Origin: Hemicordylus capensis
Taxonomy: Eukaryota; Chordata; Lepidosauria; Squamata; Cordylidae
Assembly: GCF_027244095.1 (NCBI RefSeq)
Contig: NC_069657.1
Coordinates: 146,316,857-146,380,856, forward strand
Direction of reading: 5' to 3'
DNA length: 64,000 bases
The translations under genes and the position numbers were made by a program. Shown in pieces: positions 22,504-34,239 of this stretch. Position 1 is the stretch's first letter. Each line of letters starts with the position of its first letter. The notes under the pieces were generated by a model, which had not been told where the DNA came from, made no database searches, and saw only the letters and a list, made by a program, of their open reading frames with translations.

Positions 22504-22779
22504 GTCTGAAGCTGTGGTGGGAATGAAACTGGGGTGGGTGGGGGCTTGCACTCATGCAAGGGATCTTTTCGATCCCAACAATTCTTTTTGTTGAAAGATC
22601 CTCTCTCACCATTGCTGCTTACTTGAACCTTGATAGTAAGCATTTTTACAAAAACTGATAAAGAGAGCCTTCTGCTCTCTATCCTGGGGTGTGTGTGGAG
22701 GGGGGGGAGCCTTCCTTCTTCTGTTATTATTTATCTACTATACCACACTATTTGTGGTTTCCTATCCCAATATATACCA

Positions 22780-23010
22780 GGGCTCATGTACAGAGGAACG
22801 CCAGCAAACTGGCTCTATCCACCCCCAAACTGGCTCTATCCACCCCCAGCACAGTACCTCTAGTGACTGTTGCTGGTGTCTATCTTACGTTTCTTTTTAG
22901 AATGTGAGCCCTTTGGGGACAGGGAGCCATCTTATTTGTTTATTATTTCTCTGTGTAAACTGCCCTGAGCCATTTTTGGAAGGGCGGTATAGAAATCGAA
23001 TGAATGAATG
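22780..23010 (+). mobile_element. L2-type LINE 3' end
   Basis: ACCCCCAGCACAGTACCTC, GAATGTGAGCCCTTTGGGGA and the tail GAGCCATTTTTGGAAGGGCG then GTATAGAAATCGAATGAATG are the 3' end seen inverted at 53830 and 46300. A 20-bp unit (CAAACTGGCTCTATCCACCC) is doubled at 22806. Confidence 0.65.
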
Positions 23011-25142
23011 AAAATGCAGGATCTGCACAATCCCCACTTTCTCTCTGCGCACAGATTCCTGGAGGAACCCTTGGCAATGCCACGGGAAGAGAAACTAGAG
23101 ACTGGGTGGCAGTCCACTAGCAGGGCAGGTGTTTTGGCCTGGCTCTCTTCCCTTCCCCTGCAGCCACAGGCACCGCAGCCCACAAGGGTCCCTTGCTGAG
23201 GGTCCCTGGACCTTTGGCAACAGATTTTGGGGGAGCTCAGGGGGCTGCTGAAGGAGGCAGCAATAGTTGCATGGATTCTACATCCTGTGGAGTGTTGATC
23301 TATATGCCAATGTCTGCTATACACACCCTCTTCCATGCTGCCTCCCAGTCTATTTTGGGGCAATTTAGAAGTTGCCAACATGGGAGGGGTGGGGGCTTTC
23401 TTTATGATCAAACAATGATTTGTTTCCCTGCCCCTTCCTAAACTGAAAATCCTGACAAAAGATCTATCAAGAAAGCTCTCCACATTGGTGGTGGCTGATA
23501 TGACAATATCATTAGGGGATATAAACTAGCACACACTGTTGTTACAATTTTTATTAAATGAATCGGTTTTATTGATTGAAATGTAATGACTCTGTATGGA
23601 TGCTCAATGATTTAGGTTCTAAGAACAGGGATTAATTTGGGGTATATTATAATTATCTATTGGAATTTCTTACTTTTTGTTTGTTTTCATTTTTAATTAT
23701 TTCTTAAGTTGTAAAATCATTAATAAAAACAAAGTTACAAAAGAGAACACCAGGAGGAGATGTTTCCAGACCATCTCCAACAATCGCCCATTGAAGTGCA
23801 ACCATTCCACAGCCAGCTGGGGTCAGAGAAAGTTCAAGGCCACTCAGAACTCTGTAAGTGGTGGCAATCTTTCAAGTCAGTACCCAAAGTTTTAACTTTT
23901 TAACAGCAGCTCACAGACATAACAGGACCAAATTACAAGGATTTCTAAAAAGACAACTGGGGATATGGCAGTTTTAAATAACATTATCAGATCTGGCTGG
24001 TTGTTGCCAGAATGCATGCCACCACCCAGACCACATTTCTACAACAGAAGTGTTTTCTTAGTAGAAAAACCTATAGTGTGTGAACTGGTCCTAAGCATCT
24101 GTACTTCCTGCTGACAAACAAGCCACCTCCTTTGCTTTTGTTCTTAGAACAGGATTACTCCTGTCAGCCTGGACCTATTGCAAAGCCTGTTCTCTTTTTG
24201 CTCTAAATACCTGCATGTGATAAAGAACATCCTTTGGGATTACAAGCCTGCCATGCCACAGCTTCCTTTTGTGGTTCCTCTTGGGCAAGACTGCCTGTTG
24301 CACTCCAGCAGCCCCATATAGGCCTCTCCCTAGCTTACAAATGCAACCAAGGCTGCCTAGTTCCTCCCTCTTTTTTACAAACTGCAGAACTCCTAGAAAT
24401 TTGCAAACTTATTTGTTTCAGACAGAAAACATTCTGTTTATCTGTTCTCCTCACCATCTCCCTCATTGTGCACATTGGTTTTCTGTCCCTCAGGGAATGG
24501 GTCTCTTTTCTCTAGAGGCCAACGCTGATCTCCTTCCGACTACCACCAGGACCTATGCTGATCACGAGATGCACCAAGAGCTTCCATCCAAGAAGGAACT
24601 ATTAAGCGGTCATTGTTGGAGCACGATGAAAGAGACAATACGCTGTTGTGTTTTGTTTTTAAATTCTTATGCATTATGCAGGGACACTGGGAAGTTAGCC
24701 CAGAGAGCCACACACTGTGCATAGATAATGAAGACTTCTGGGAGTTAATTTCTACTGTAATTTACATGTTAGAACATGGAGCAGGAAGTTATTTCATGTC
24801 ACACTTCACACCAATCAATCTCACATGAACTTTGAGTTCTGATTTTGCCTCCAGTTTTCCAGACAGGAAACTAAGTAGTTCGTTAGCAAAACAGAGAACT
24901 GCAAAGGACACAGAATCCAAGTTATTTTTGGTTTCTGAGCCCGCAACAGATGCTGCCTGCATAATTTTCCAAATGTGTCTCAACCACCCCAAAGGCTGGG
25001 AGCTTTTAAAAACCAAATGCTGAGATTCCCAGAGGAGTCCCACTCTGCCCTCATATTTCAGATTCTGTATTTCGCAATGCATGGAACATGTAGTTGTGTG
25101 TGTTGCAACAGAGTGCATAACAAAGTGCAGAAGAAAGCTTAC
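23011..25142. other. FNTB intron 4, no gene recognised
   Basis: AT-rich intron sequence. I saw no exon, delimited repeat or RNA gene. Confidence 0.4.
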
Positions 25143-25234
25143 TCAGAAGCTACAGATTCTGGGATGGGTTCCTCTAGCAGCTCCAGACTGTGCAGGATCC
25201 AGTAGCACAGCCATGGACGACTGGCATCTAGACA
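25143..25234 (-). CDS. FNTB: FNTB coding exon 4 (residues 94-124, last codon split)
   Basis: The exon encodes CLDASRPWLCYWILHSLELL then EEPIPESVAS, the first part of the alpha-alpha barrel. Trp101 and Trp105 correspond to the aromatic residues (human Trp102 and Trp106) lining the farnesyl and CAAX pocket. The acceptor is TTTGTAG and the donor GA followed by GTAAGC, phase 2. Confidence 0.96.
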
Positions 25235-25371
25235 CTACAAAGAGAAAAAAGCAGCAGCTGTTCAAACCCATGACTGATGCAACCAGCAGTGCTGCATTTG
25301 TTACACTGTAGCTGCAGGAAGAGGGGGGGAACCTTCATTATGGAGAAGATTAATCAGCACAGGACTATTGA

Positions 25372-25790
25372 GCATAAGAATAGCTCTGCTGGATCAGGCA
25401 CAAGGTCCATCCAGTTTCTTCACAGCCTCTGAGAAGCCCACAGACAAGAGGTGAGGGCATGCCCTCTCTCCTGATGTTGCTCCCCTGCAACTGGTATTCA
25501 GATGCATCTTGTCTCTGAAGCTGGAAGTGGCTAGTAGCCACTGACAGACTTGTCCGTGAATTTGTCTAAGCCCCTTTTAAAGCCAACCAAGCAAGTGGCC
25601 ATCACCACATCCTGTGGCAGAAAATTCCATAGATTAATTTATGTGCTGTGTGAAAGAGTACTTCCTTTCGTTGGTCCAAAATTTCCTGGCCTTCAGTTTA
25701 ATGGGATGAGCCCTGAAAAAAGGAGATTCATGGGTGTTTCATGGGATGACCCCTGGAAAGTAAACAATACGTCAGGTAGTGTGCTTGTGA
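25372..25790 (-). mobile_element. CR1/L3-type LINE 3' fragment
   Basis: Minus-strand 3' end at 25374 (ATAGCTCTGCTGGATCAGGC in plus orientation), through GGGCATGCCCTCTCTCCTGA, to about 25790. Aligns well with the 3' parts of copies A and B. Confidence 0.75.
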
Positions 25791-26362
25791 AGGGGACTTC
25801 TGTTCTACTGTAAAAATAACTTCACTATTTTGCAGACCTGGCTAACATCCAGGATTTTTTTTTTTAAAAAAAAATGTTTACCACTACCCGGGCAAAGCAA
25901 AAGACAGAATTCACAAATCAGCAGCATGTTATACCCCAGAGGAGTCAGAACTATAACCAAAACGGCTATAAGAGAAATGGATTTAACAAGACAATATACT
26001 TGTTTCTACTGCCTATAAAAGTGCCCTTTGGCCATACAGCAACTGACATCAAGACTAGCAACATGCTGGGGAAGAGTGTTTTCTGTTGTGCAGAGGGAGA
26101 GGGGTGGTTTTTGCCTATCTCCCCTGCAGCCATCTGTAACTCCCAAAAATAGGTCTAAGGGTCTCCTAACCCCCAGGGAACTATTTTCAGGAGGCAAAGG
26201 TGGTTGTTGAAGGGGAAACTGCCAACAGTCACCCCTCCCTCCTGCACAATACAAAATACTGTTCTGCCAGAGCATCCCAAGTATAGATGTCAGCCAGTAA
26301 ATGCAAGTCCCTTGAGACTTCAAGACAAAAAATGCTGAAAGCTGGGAAACAAGCAAGAGAAA

Positions 26363-26915
26363 CTATTAATTAGGGATGTGCAACCCCCCGAACCGGTCCC
26401 GCCCCCCCGCCGCTCTTCCCCCTCCGGTGCTGTGTTATTTTCCAAAGTTTCTGGGGCGGCAGCGTTCCTCCCTGCCGCCCCTGCCCCCGTCGTTAGCCCG
26501 CAAGAGCCGATGTAAAGAGCACGCATGCGCCCGTTCCGGTGCGCGCACGCACCTGCCGATGCGCACACTCCACATACGTCACACTTCGACATGACACGTA
26601 TGCGGAGCGCACACGTGGCGGCGACAGGTGCACGCGCACACTGAAACGGGCGCATGCGTGCTCTTTACATCGGCTCTTGCGGGCTAACGACGGGGGCAGG
26701 GGCGGCAGGGAGGAACGCTGCCGCCCCAGAAACTTTGGAAAATAACACAGCGCCGGAGGGGGAAGAGCGGCGGCGGGGGGGGGGGAGTACTACCCCCCGC
26801 CCTTAAAGCTACAGGCCCCCTCCGTGCCGAACCTCCGGACTGGCTCGGAACCGGACCGGTTCGGAGGCCTCCAGCATGGCCTCCGAACTGGTTCGGGCAC
26901 ATCCCTACTATTAAT
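26363..26915. mobile_element. Palindromic GC-rich hAT element (26371-26907), target duplication CTATTAAT
   Basis: 537 bp starting TAGGGATGTGC and ending GCACATCCCTA, flanked by exact CTATTAAT (26363-26370 and 26908-26915). The arms are inverted copies: GGGGCGGCAGCGTTCCTCCC and CGTTAGCCCGCAAGAGCCGA occur inverted on the other side, meeting near 26585. Very CpG-rich within an AT-rich intron (FNTB intron 3). No coding capacity; mobilised in trans if at all. Confidence 0.85.
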
Positions 26916-27012
26916 GTAATTCTCTTTTTGCATCTATGATTGGAAACTGGTAAGCAGCAGTCAGAAAATAAGGGAGAAAACATTACACATTCCTTCAACC
27001 TATAGGAATTAC

Positions 27013-27085
27013 CTCATAGGCATCTGTCAGTTGTCTCAGACCTCTCTTAAGGTAGTGGAAGTGCTTCTCCCGCTGTAAAACAAAC
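27013..27085 (-). CDS. FNTB: FNTB coding exon 3 (residues 70-93)
   Basis: This reads FVLQREKHFHYLKRGLRQL then TDAYE, nearly identical to LVLQREKHFHYLKRGLRQL of mammals. Two AG acceptors lie close together. The upstream one (CTTCAG) keeps the phase and supplies FVLQ; the second, 13 bp on, would drop those residues and break the frame. The donor is GAG followed by GTAATT. Confidence 0.95.
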
Positions 27086-27237
27086 CTGAAGGATAGACCA
27101 AAATGTATACCATTTACCAAAGCTTCATGAAGTCATTTTGGCGATGTACAGAATGCTTTTGATTAAACTAATTCAGAGAGGGGGGAAATGTTAACTGTGC
27201 AACATACATTCAGCTGCACACCTGCCTTGTCATAAAA

Positions 27238-27335
27238 GAAATGATTTGCTGGATCATACCAAGGGCCCATCAAATCCAGCATTCTGGTCAGAATCCAAAT
27301 GCCTGCTTGGGGTCACAGGAGGGCCCTGCTCTAGC
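27238..27335 (-). mobile_element. Short CR1/L3 3' fragment
   Basis: TTTGCTGGATCATACCAAGG then GCCCATCAAATCCAGCATTC matches the terminal part of the CR1/L3 3' end. Confidence 0.5.
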
Positions 27336-28014
27336 CCAGTGAAATCAATGACTTTATTTTTTTTGAAGTGGATTCCAATGCCACATCACAAACTATTTTT
27401 GAACTCTCCTTTGAGTTTCAAAATCAGTTCGCTATACAGAAACGTGGGTGAGGGTGACTGGATGAGGAATGTGGCGGGGGCAAAGGTTTAAAGTTACTCC
27501 CCATCACAGTCCTGATTGGAACCCCCCAGTTAGTACTATTTACATTAGAAAAATCAAACACACAGGCCCAAATTATGCAATAGGAATATTGTCTGGTTTG
27601 GTCCTTAAGCAGCCTTTCTATTTTCAACTACGGTAGCTACTTGCAACTCCCTTAGGGGCCCTAATTCTGGCTTTACAACCAGGTTGTACGATGCTTTATG
27701 ATCTGTTCTAGTATCTTTCCTGCATCAAATTCTAGCATATCTGAATCAGAATGTAAAAGATTCTAGCACAAAGTAGAAGGAAGGTCAGACTTGCAGGGTA
27801 GATTGATTTAAATCAGTTGTTTAAATCGCCAAGGGGAAGAGAGCTAATTTAAAATAACCGATTTAAAGTTTTAAGAGTATAGATACTTCCTAAATGAGTG
27901 TATACTAATCGGTTTCTAAACCATAAAAACAGTCATTTAAACCAAACAGAATAAAACAACCTCAGAGGGTACACTATAATTTTGCCATCTAGGTGCCCTG
28001 CTCTGCCCCCTCTC

Positions 28015-28042
28015 ACCACACACACACACACACACACACACC
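28015..28042. repeat. (CA)n microsatellite
   Basis: About 14 CA units in FNTB intron 2. Confidence 0.95.
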
Positions 28043-28132
28043 CCTCAACCAGAAGCAAGGGCTGGTAGGGGCTGATCAATATTGTCCAGGGGTCAGAAGG
28101 TTGTTTGATAGGTTGAGTCATATATATTTACA

Positions 28133-28249
28133 AATCAGAGCAGGGGTTCCCAACCATGGTTACCCAGATGATGATGGACTACAATTTCCATCATCCATTG
28201 TAGCACATCATCATCTGGGGTCCCATGGTTGGGAACCCCTGAATTAGAG
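28133..28249. mobile_element. hAT MITE, CAGGGGTTCCCAACCATG ends (28141-28241)
   Basis: 101 bp, ends CAGGGGTTCCCAACCATGG and its inverse, flanked by AATCAGAG and AATTAGAG (7 of 8). The arms carry GATGATGGACTACAATTTCC and part of its inverse. Confidence 0.8.
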
Positions 28250-28372
28250 TACTGATTCTGAGCAAGTTGCAGAGATCAACTAGTTACTAGTTATAAAGCA
28301 GGAGTAAAAAGTCACCAAGATGGATCAGTAGATGCCACTTAATCTACAAGTGGTTTCAAAGGGGCATTTCTC

Positions 28373-28635
28373 TTTATTTATTAATTATTATTTATTATTA
28401 AAACTTTTATACCGCCCTTCCCAAAGGCTCAGGACGGTTCACATCCCTTTTATAAGAGCAATCGTCCCTATTCAACCCCCGCACAGCATCCCTCCAGTGG
28501 CTGTTGCCTACACAGTGTTTTTCTTTGGATTGTGAGCCCTTTGGGACAGAGACCACCTTCTTATTCTTCTATGCAAACCACTTTGAGAACTTTTTTTTTG
28601 GTTGAAAAGCAGGATATAAATAATGTTTCTATTTG
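28373..28635. mobile_element. Two L2-type LINE ends in opposite orientation
   Basis: 28373-28447 is a minus-strand tail (ACCGCCCTTCCCAAAGGCTC), and 28448-28635 a plus-strand 3' end (GAGCCCTTTGGGACAGAGAC, then GAAAAGCAGGATATAAATA). Confidence 0.55.
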
Positions 28636-29279
28636 AATGTTGACCTCTTTTTAACAGCACATTTGCTGTACCCCTTTGTGGAAGATTTCAAGCCTGCTTT
28701 TGAGATTTTGAGTTGGGAAATTTGTGGAGACAGTGCACTGTGCCACTGAAGATGGCCTAGTGAAAGCTGAAATGTGTTTGGCTAGATTTCTACTTCTTGA
28801 TTTTCAAGTCTCTTAGTTTTGAGTGGTGGAACTACTTGATTTTCAGCCCTTCTTGTTTTGAAGACTGCATTATTGTGCAAACATTTTGTTTTACCATTGT
28901 CTATATATCCATTTATGTTTACGATTATAATTGTAAATATACATTAGTACATTAATATGTCATTTTTACATTTGCAATAAATTGTGTATGTTGATTGTTA
29001 CTACTTTGGGAGTATGTTTTTGTCCTTATGGAGTTGCAAAAAGAGCAGCCCGAAAGCTTGTCAAACTACGCCTCGTTCCAGGTGGCACTGGACAGCAACC
29101 CTACCAAGACGAGAGAGGTGAGCCTGAAAAGCAGGCCACAGGGCACATCGCACTGCCAAAGGTTAAAACCATGAAGCGTCCAAATTAGCACTCAAAAAAA
29201 CCTGAAAGCTGAAGACTCTCCTAACAGTTTGTTCTTAAACTGAAGCTGGAGGAAAGGTTGTGTGGATACAATAACTTAC

Positions 29280-29344
29280 TGTGAATCATGATGGTTTGTC
29301 TTGTAAGCATCGAAGACCTCTTGGACTATGTCCTCCACTTTTGT
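29280..29344 (-). CDS. FNTB: FNTB coding exon 2 (residues 48-69, last codon split)
   Basis: After a CTGTAG acceptor the frame reads TKVEDIVQEVFDAYKTNHH, aligning with AKVEEKIQEVFSSYKFNHL of mammalian FNTB. The donor is CA followed by GTAAGT, so the Gln codon is split in phase 2 and completed by the first G of exon 3. Intron 1 before it is about 9.8 kb and is the longest of the gene. Confidence 0.92.
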
Positions 29345-29753
29345 CTACAGCACGTCAATTTCAAGGGGGAAAGGAGAGAAACAGAAAACATGAAGTGGGT
29401 GAAGGGGGAGCCAACACATACATTAGTGTCAGAATGCAAGAACCTCTAATCCACCCAAAGCACGACACGACACGGCACTGCACTGCAATCGCCATCAGAG
29501 CACCAGGGTAAAGGGGGTCAGAGACAAGAGGGTGGCTGCTGTTCCAGTTCGGGGGGGTGGGGTTCAACAAAGACCACGGATCTTACCAGATACTAAATAA
29601 CTCATAACTTTAGGACCTTCTGTCTCATCAGACCTTCAGGGCAGCTGACCATGCTCCTCGTTTGATGCTGCAGCAAGCCACACAGGAAGAGTACCTGGGA
29701 AAGGGCCGTACAGCTATACCCCCAATCCACAGGACATCCCTACCAACCAAGAC

Positions 29754-29964
29754 TCCACAGCCAATGTTCTCTCTAATCATTTTCATCTGTGTGTGGAATG
29801 CGTTTTGTTCTGGGCGGCAGTATCAAGGCAGTGTGCGCACACATGCACTCGGAGTTGGGATCTTCCTGATTAAACCTGAGCGGGATCTAAAATTAACTGA
29901 GCGGACATCAAAAAACATGTGAGCATACACACATGCACGCCTTATTGGGAACACTGCCCACAGC
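29754..29964 (+). mobile_element. hAT MITE, CAGTGTTCCCTCTAA family (29762-29956)
   Basis: 195 bp from CAATGTTCTCTCTAA to GGGAACACTG, flanked by TCCACAGC and CCCACAGC (7 of 8). In FNTB intron 1. Confidence 0.82.
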
Positions 29965-30417
29965 CTATGCTGATCCTCCAGTGGATGATCTCTCTCAGCT
30001 GTGTGCACTGCCATGGCATCAGTAAGGATTGCAACATCCTTCCGCTTCTAGGGTGCCATGGAAGTAAGACAGGTACTGAACCAGCAGCACCCACGTGCAA
30101 GTATGTTGAAACCCTTACCAATACAGATGACCATGGTCTGGAGCCCAAATGGGGAGAGACAGGTGTTTGGGTTGGCTGTGGAGAACTATTGCCGTATGCA
30201 TTTTTACTTAGCCACCAAGCTCCAGGCCTAGTTTATTATTATTATTATTGCTTGTTTACACAGTCAGACAGGTGTTATTGACTGGTTTGTTTTATCCAGA
30301 CATCGAGTCCTTCCCAAGGACCTGGGGTGGCTGAATTTTATTGTCAGTTGTTATAGATATCGTCGCAGAATATAGGCTGTTTCCAGTAAAGCTGCTTTTT
30401 GTAATTGGCTGATGGTG

Positions 30418-30612
30418 ATTATTATTATTATTATTACATTTATATCCCGCTCTTCCTCCAAGGAGCCCAGAGCGGTGTACTACATACTTAAGTTTCTCCT
30501 CACAACAACAACTCTGTAAAGTAGGCTAGGCTGAGAGAGAAGTGACTGGCCCAGAGTCACCCAGCTAGTCTCATGGCTGAATGGGGGTTTGAACTCAGGT
30601 CTCCCCGGTCCT
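30418..30612 (-). mobile_element. MIR-like tRNA/CORE SINE
   Basis: Minus-strand copy with (TTA)n tail, the L2-like end CCGCTCTGGGCTCCTTGGAG, core GGGTGACTCTGGGCCAGTCA and B box GAGTTCAAACCCCCATTCAG. The A-box end is cut short. Confidence 0.8.
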
Positions 30613-30764
30613 AAGACCTGTTCAGTGCTCAAATTAGAGATGGGCCAGAGGGGGTCTGTCCCACCCCGCTAAGCTTTTGCAGCAGCCTCCAGCTAATGTT
30701 TTTAGAAGGCCAAGGAAGGTAGGAGATGAATAAGACGAGGAGACTCAGGGGCTTGTGGATTTCA

Positions 30765-30955
30765 TGTCAGTTCTTCAATTACACTGGCTACCAATTTGTT
30801 TCTGGTCACGGTTCAGTGTGCTTGTTTTAACCTTTAAAAGGCAGAATTGCTGCTCTGATCCCCCCCACCTTCTAAGGTAAGCAAGACCTTCTCAGCCAGA
30901 GCTTCCCACCTCAATGTGTTCACCGCAGTCCTAAAATCTGTACTGTTACCCTCAT
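30765..30955 (+). mobile_element. L2-type LINE, end of reverse transcriptase
   Basis: Plus-strand reading of CTGGCTACCAATTTGTTTCT gives HWLPICFWSRFSV-like sequence followed by LVLTF, the conserved segment near the C-terminus of L2-type ORF2. Confidence 0.5.
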
Positions 30956-31405
30956 CTTTTAATGGGGGAGGGTGCTCTTAGCCCTCCCGCCACGTTTCCC
31001 CCACCAGTGCTGCACTTTAAAGGAGTATGGTGGGGCGGCAGCGCACCTCCCTGCTGCCCCGTGGCCTCATCATCAGACTGGAAGCGCCAGACACGCAAGC
31101 GAGCGAGAGCAACATGCGTGCATGCCCATCGTGTATGTGCCCGCGTGTCGGGTACTTCTGGTAACTTCCAGTCCGACAAGGCAACGTGGCAGCAGGGAGG
31201 CTTTTAAAGTGCAGTGCCTTTTAAAGTGCAGTGCGAGTGGGGGAAATGCGGTGGGAGAGGTAGCACCCTTCCCCACCCTTAAAGGTACCCCCCCCCACAC
31301 ACACAAACCTTTGAACTGGCCGAACCGAACTGCTGGTTGCTCAAACCTGTTCGGAAGCCCATAAAATTGCCTCCGAACAGGTTTGTGCACATCCCTAGAG
31401 CCAAT
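30955..31405. mobile_element. GC-rich foldback element, CACATCCCTA end
   Basis: Right end GTGCACATCCCTA at 31385-31397 is that of the 26371 family, and the interior again shows CpG-rich inverted segments (GCACTTTAAAGG / TTTAAAGTGCAG; GACTGGAAG / CTTCCAGTC). The left end is not clear. In FNTB intron 1. Confidence 0.55.
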
Positions 31406-31600
31406 ACTTATATGATGCATATGAGAGCCACCTTGTGAATCTATTTTTTATTAGGAGACAGGATATATTTTTAAAATTAAATAATTTAAATTCTCCCCCC
31501 ATACAAACAATCCAGGCACTACTCCAACACCCAGCAGGAGAAAAAGAAAGAGCAGGGGTGGGGGTGGGAGAACAGCAATGAAGCATGGATTGGAGAGAGT

Positions 31601-31912
31601 GGAACATAGGAAGCTGCCTTATATTGAGTCAGACCACTGGTTCATCTAGTTCAGCACTGTCTACACAATCTGGCAGCAGTTTCTCCAAGGTTGCAGGCAA
31701 AAGTCTCTCAGACCTATCTTGGAGACACCAGGGAGGGAACTTGGAACCTTCTGCATGCAAGCATGAAGATACTCTTTCCAGAGCGGCCCCATCCCCCGAG
31801 GGGGAATCTCTTAGTACTCACATGTAGCCTCCCATTCAAATGCAAACCAGGGTGGACCCTGCTTAGCAAAGAGGACATTTCATGCTTGCTACCACAAGAC
31901 CAGCTCTCCTCC
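31601..31912 (-). mobile_element. 5S-headed SINE, full length
   Basis: Minus-strand copy: tail GAACATAGGAAGCTGCC at the left, 5S-like CAGGGTGGACCCTGCTTAGC at 31846-31866, and head CTTGCTACCACAAGACCAGC at the right. In FNTB intron 1. Confidence 0.82.
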
Positions 31913-33099
31913 CAGAAGCCCAATTGGGAGGGGGAGCCAAAGGCCCAAGGAGGCATCTCCATGTGGCTGGCTGGCACAGATATGCAGGGTGCATAAGCCA
32001 GCCCCAAGTGCCCAGCAATAGAACAGGGAAACACACAAAGCTCTCTGGCTAGCTAGTGAAGCATGCATCTTTTGGAGCTCTTAGGATGAAGCCCGACAGT
32101 CAGGTTTACATTCACATCCTCATTCTGTAATTCCGCTTAATTGAAGGAACAACAAAGCTTCAATTGACACAATCCTGCTCTCCTCTCTAGTATTTTCTCA
32201 CCATAGCAGATTTGAAAAGTGCTCCCTTCTCCATTAAAGGTCAGATTCCAGAGAGAGATAATGAGCGGAGACTCCTCAGAGATGTCTCTGGCCTCTAGCA
32301 ACGAAGCTCAAACCCAACCAGTAATCATGTCAACTGGCTGACAACTGTAATTTTAGCCACTTGGGTCGTAACATCAGGAGGCAGCAGGAGCAACTAAAAT
32401 CATCAGCAGGTCATGGAATCCCTGACAGTTACTCAAATGCACTGGATTTCTAATACAATGAGCTATCTGCCAGCCATGTGCACTTTGCATTTGGCATACT
32501 GCTCTGCAGAGCCTTAGGAAAAGCACTTGGCTTCCTCCCAATTCCAGAGCTTCTCTTATGAGAATGGCCCAATGAAAGTGTGCTGGATGCAAGGGGTGGA
32601 GAGGGGAGGAGAGCAGGAGGGGAATGAATCCATCAGCTGAGCAGCAGTATACCGGCATTAGGGGCCTGCCAGGGTGGCTGCACAAGGTAAAAGACAGCCT
32701 CGACAGCATTGCGCAGCAGAGCAGCTGCGCAACAACTTAAAGCAGCATCTCTGCAGTTGTGCAGTACTATGTCTACTGTTTCCAGTTCAAGTAGCATTGT
32801 GCAACTTCATGTAAAGGCAGCCCTGGCAGCATTGCACAACAGCCCTGTTGCACAACACCACTGGAGCTCCTCTCACGTTGCGCAGTAGCTCAAGCAAGAC
32901 CTTAATGCTGACATACCACTGTGTGGCATGTCAGACACTGTCCAGCCAGCTAGGTTTACAAGAATGGAGCATGCCCATGATTAACAGGAATCATCCAATA
33001 GTGTTCTTCCACTGGTTATAATTAATACCCCTAATGCTTGGGCAGTTATTTCCACAGCTAATGTGGAAAATATATCCAGTGCTCTAACACTTTCCATTT

Positions 33100-33262
33100 C
33101 AAACATGAGTCAGCTTATACCAAGTTAGATCAGCTGTCCACCTAGCCAGCAAGCCCACATGTCGGACAGAAGCCTTTCCTGTCCCTGCTTAATACCAGGA
33201 ATTGGCCTTGTATTGGGGGCTTGTACATGCCATGGACATGTTGTACCACTAAGCTATAGACC
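33100..33262 (-). mobile_element. tRNA-derived SINE with CR1-like tail
   Basis: The reverse complement starts TCTATAGCTTAGTGGTACAA (A box) and ends in the AGTTAGATCAGCTGTCC-like tail. Related to the copy at 7613 but diverged. Confidence 0.55.
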
Positions 33263-33316
33263 CCTTCATTTTCAGGCCTATAATGGAAATGTCTTCCACA
33301 GGGAACAAACTACTAT

Positions 33317-33468
33317 ATCACCACTAGTGTTCCCTCTAACAGGGATTCCCAGATGATGCTGACAACAACTCCCAGAATCCCTAAGCAAAAGCCATTGCAG
33401 CTGGGGATTCTAGGAGTTGTGGTCAACAACATCTGGGAATCCCTGTTCGAGGGAACACTGCTCACAAC
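33317..33468. mobile_element. hAT MITE, AGTGTTCCCTCTAACAGGGA family (33325-33460)
   Basis: 136 bp with inverted ends AGTGTTCCCTCTAACAGGGA and TCCCTGTTCGAGGGAACACT; flanks ATCACCAC and CTCACAAC agree at 6 of 8. Interior holds GACAACAACTCCCAGAATCC. Confidence 0.78.
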
Positions 33469-33600
33469 CAGGTTAAAGAAACTTTTCAGCGGGAACCCTG
33501 AGACATTACTAGAACGTTGTGGAACAATTTAACACTGCTTTACTCCACAAGGTAAATCAGACAACCCAATTGGAAGAAAACCAGCCTCTCATTTATTGAG

Positions 33601-33780
33601 TCCAGAGGGGTAGCCAAGCAAAAACAAAAAAACCCCAAAAACGTCTTTTGGTACCAACAGATTTACTGTGGTATAAGCTTTCATAAACTAGATGAAGTGG
33701 GCTCTAGTCCACAAAAGTTCACACCACTATAGGTCTGTTCTTTAAGGTGCACAAGACTCCCTTTTTTGGTACTCCTTTAT
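33601..33780 (+). mobile_element. Penelope-like relic with hammerhead-like motif
   Basis: TAGATGAAGTGGGCTCTAGT then CCACAAAAGTTCAC is close to the common reptile repeat CTGATGAAGTGGGCTCTAGT / CCACGAAAGC, whose order (CUGAUGA, stem, GAAA) is a hammerhead ribozyme core. Stem II here (GTGG...CCAC) is perfect, while both core boxes are changed. TTTAAGGTGCACAAGACTCC follows, as in related copies. Confidence 0.5.
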
Positions 33781-34239
33781 TAACACTAGCCAACCCCGCA
33801 CTGAACACCTGTGCGCTCTTTGGGGCCAGCGGTTACCTCTTCCCCCCCACCTTCTGCCCCAGTCTCTGCTTCCTGACCACGGCCGGCCTGTGCTGGGCCC
33901 AGCCACCTCTCCTCCCCACTGCCACTTCTGCCCCCCCTTTCTTTCCCCCCTCCTGGGCCTTGCCTCCACCTGCCAACCACCTCTGGCCTCCACAGCCGGG
34001 CCCACCGCCAGGATGACCAATCCTCCTGGGTGCTACTCAGCCAATCAGGCGCCTCCGTCGCCCAGCCAATCAGCTGGGCGCTGGGATGCACATTCCAAGG
34101 CACACCCAGGAGAATTAAATATACAGATAAGCAGGAAATCAAAGTCTATGAACCAGTTATTTTACGAGAAGGCAAGCAACAGGCAAACATTAACACAGTA
34201 ACCTGAGAACAACATGTATAAGAAAGCTGCTGAGAGTAA

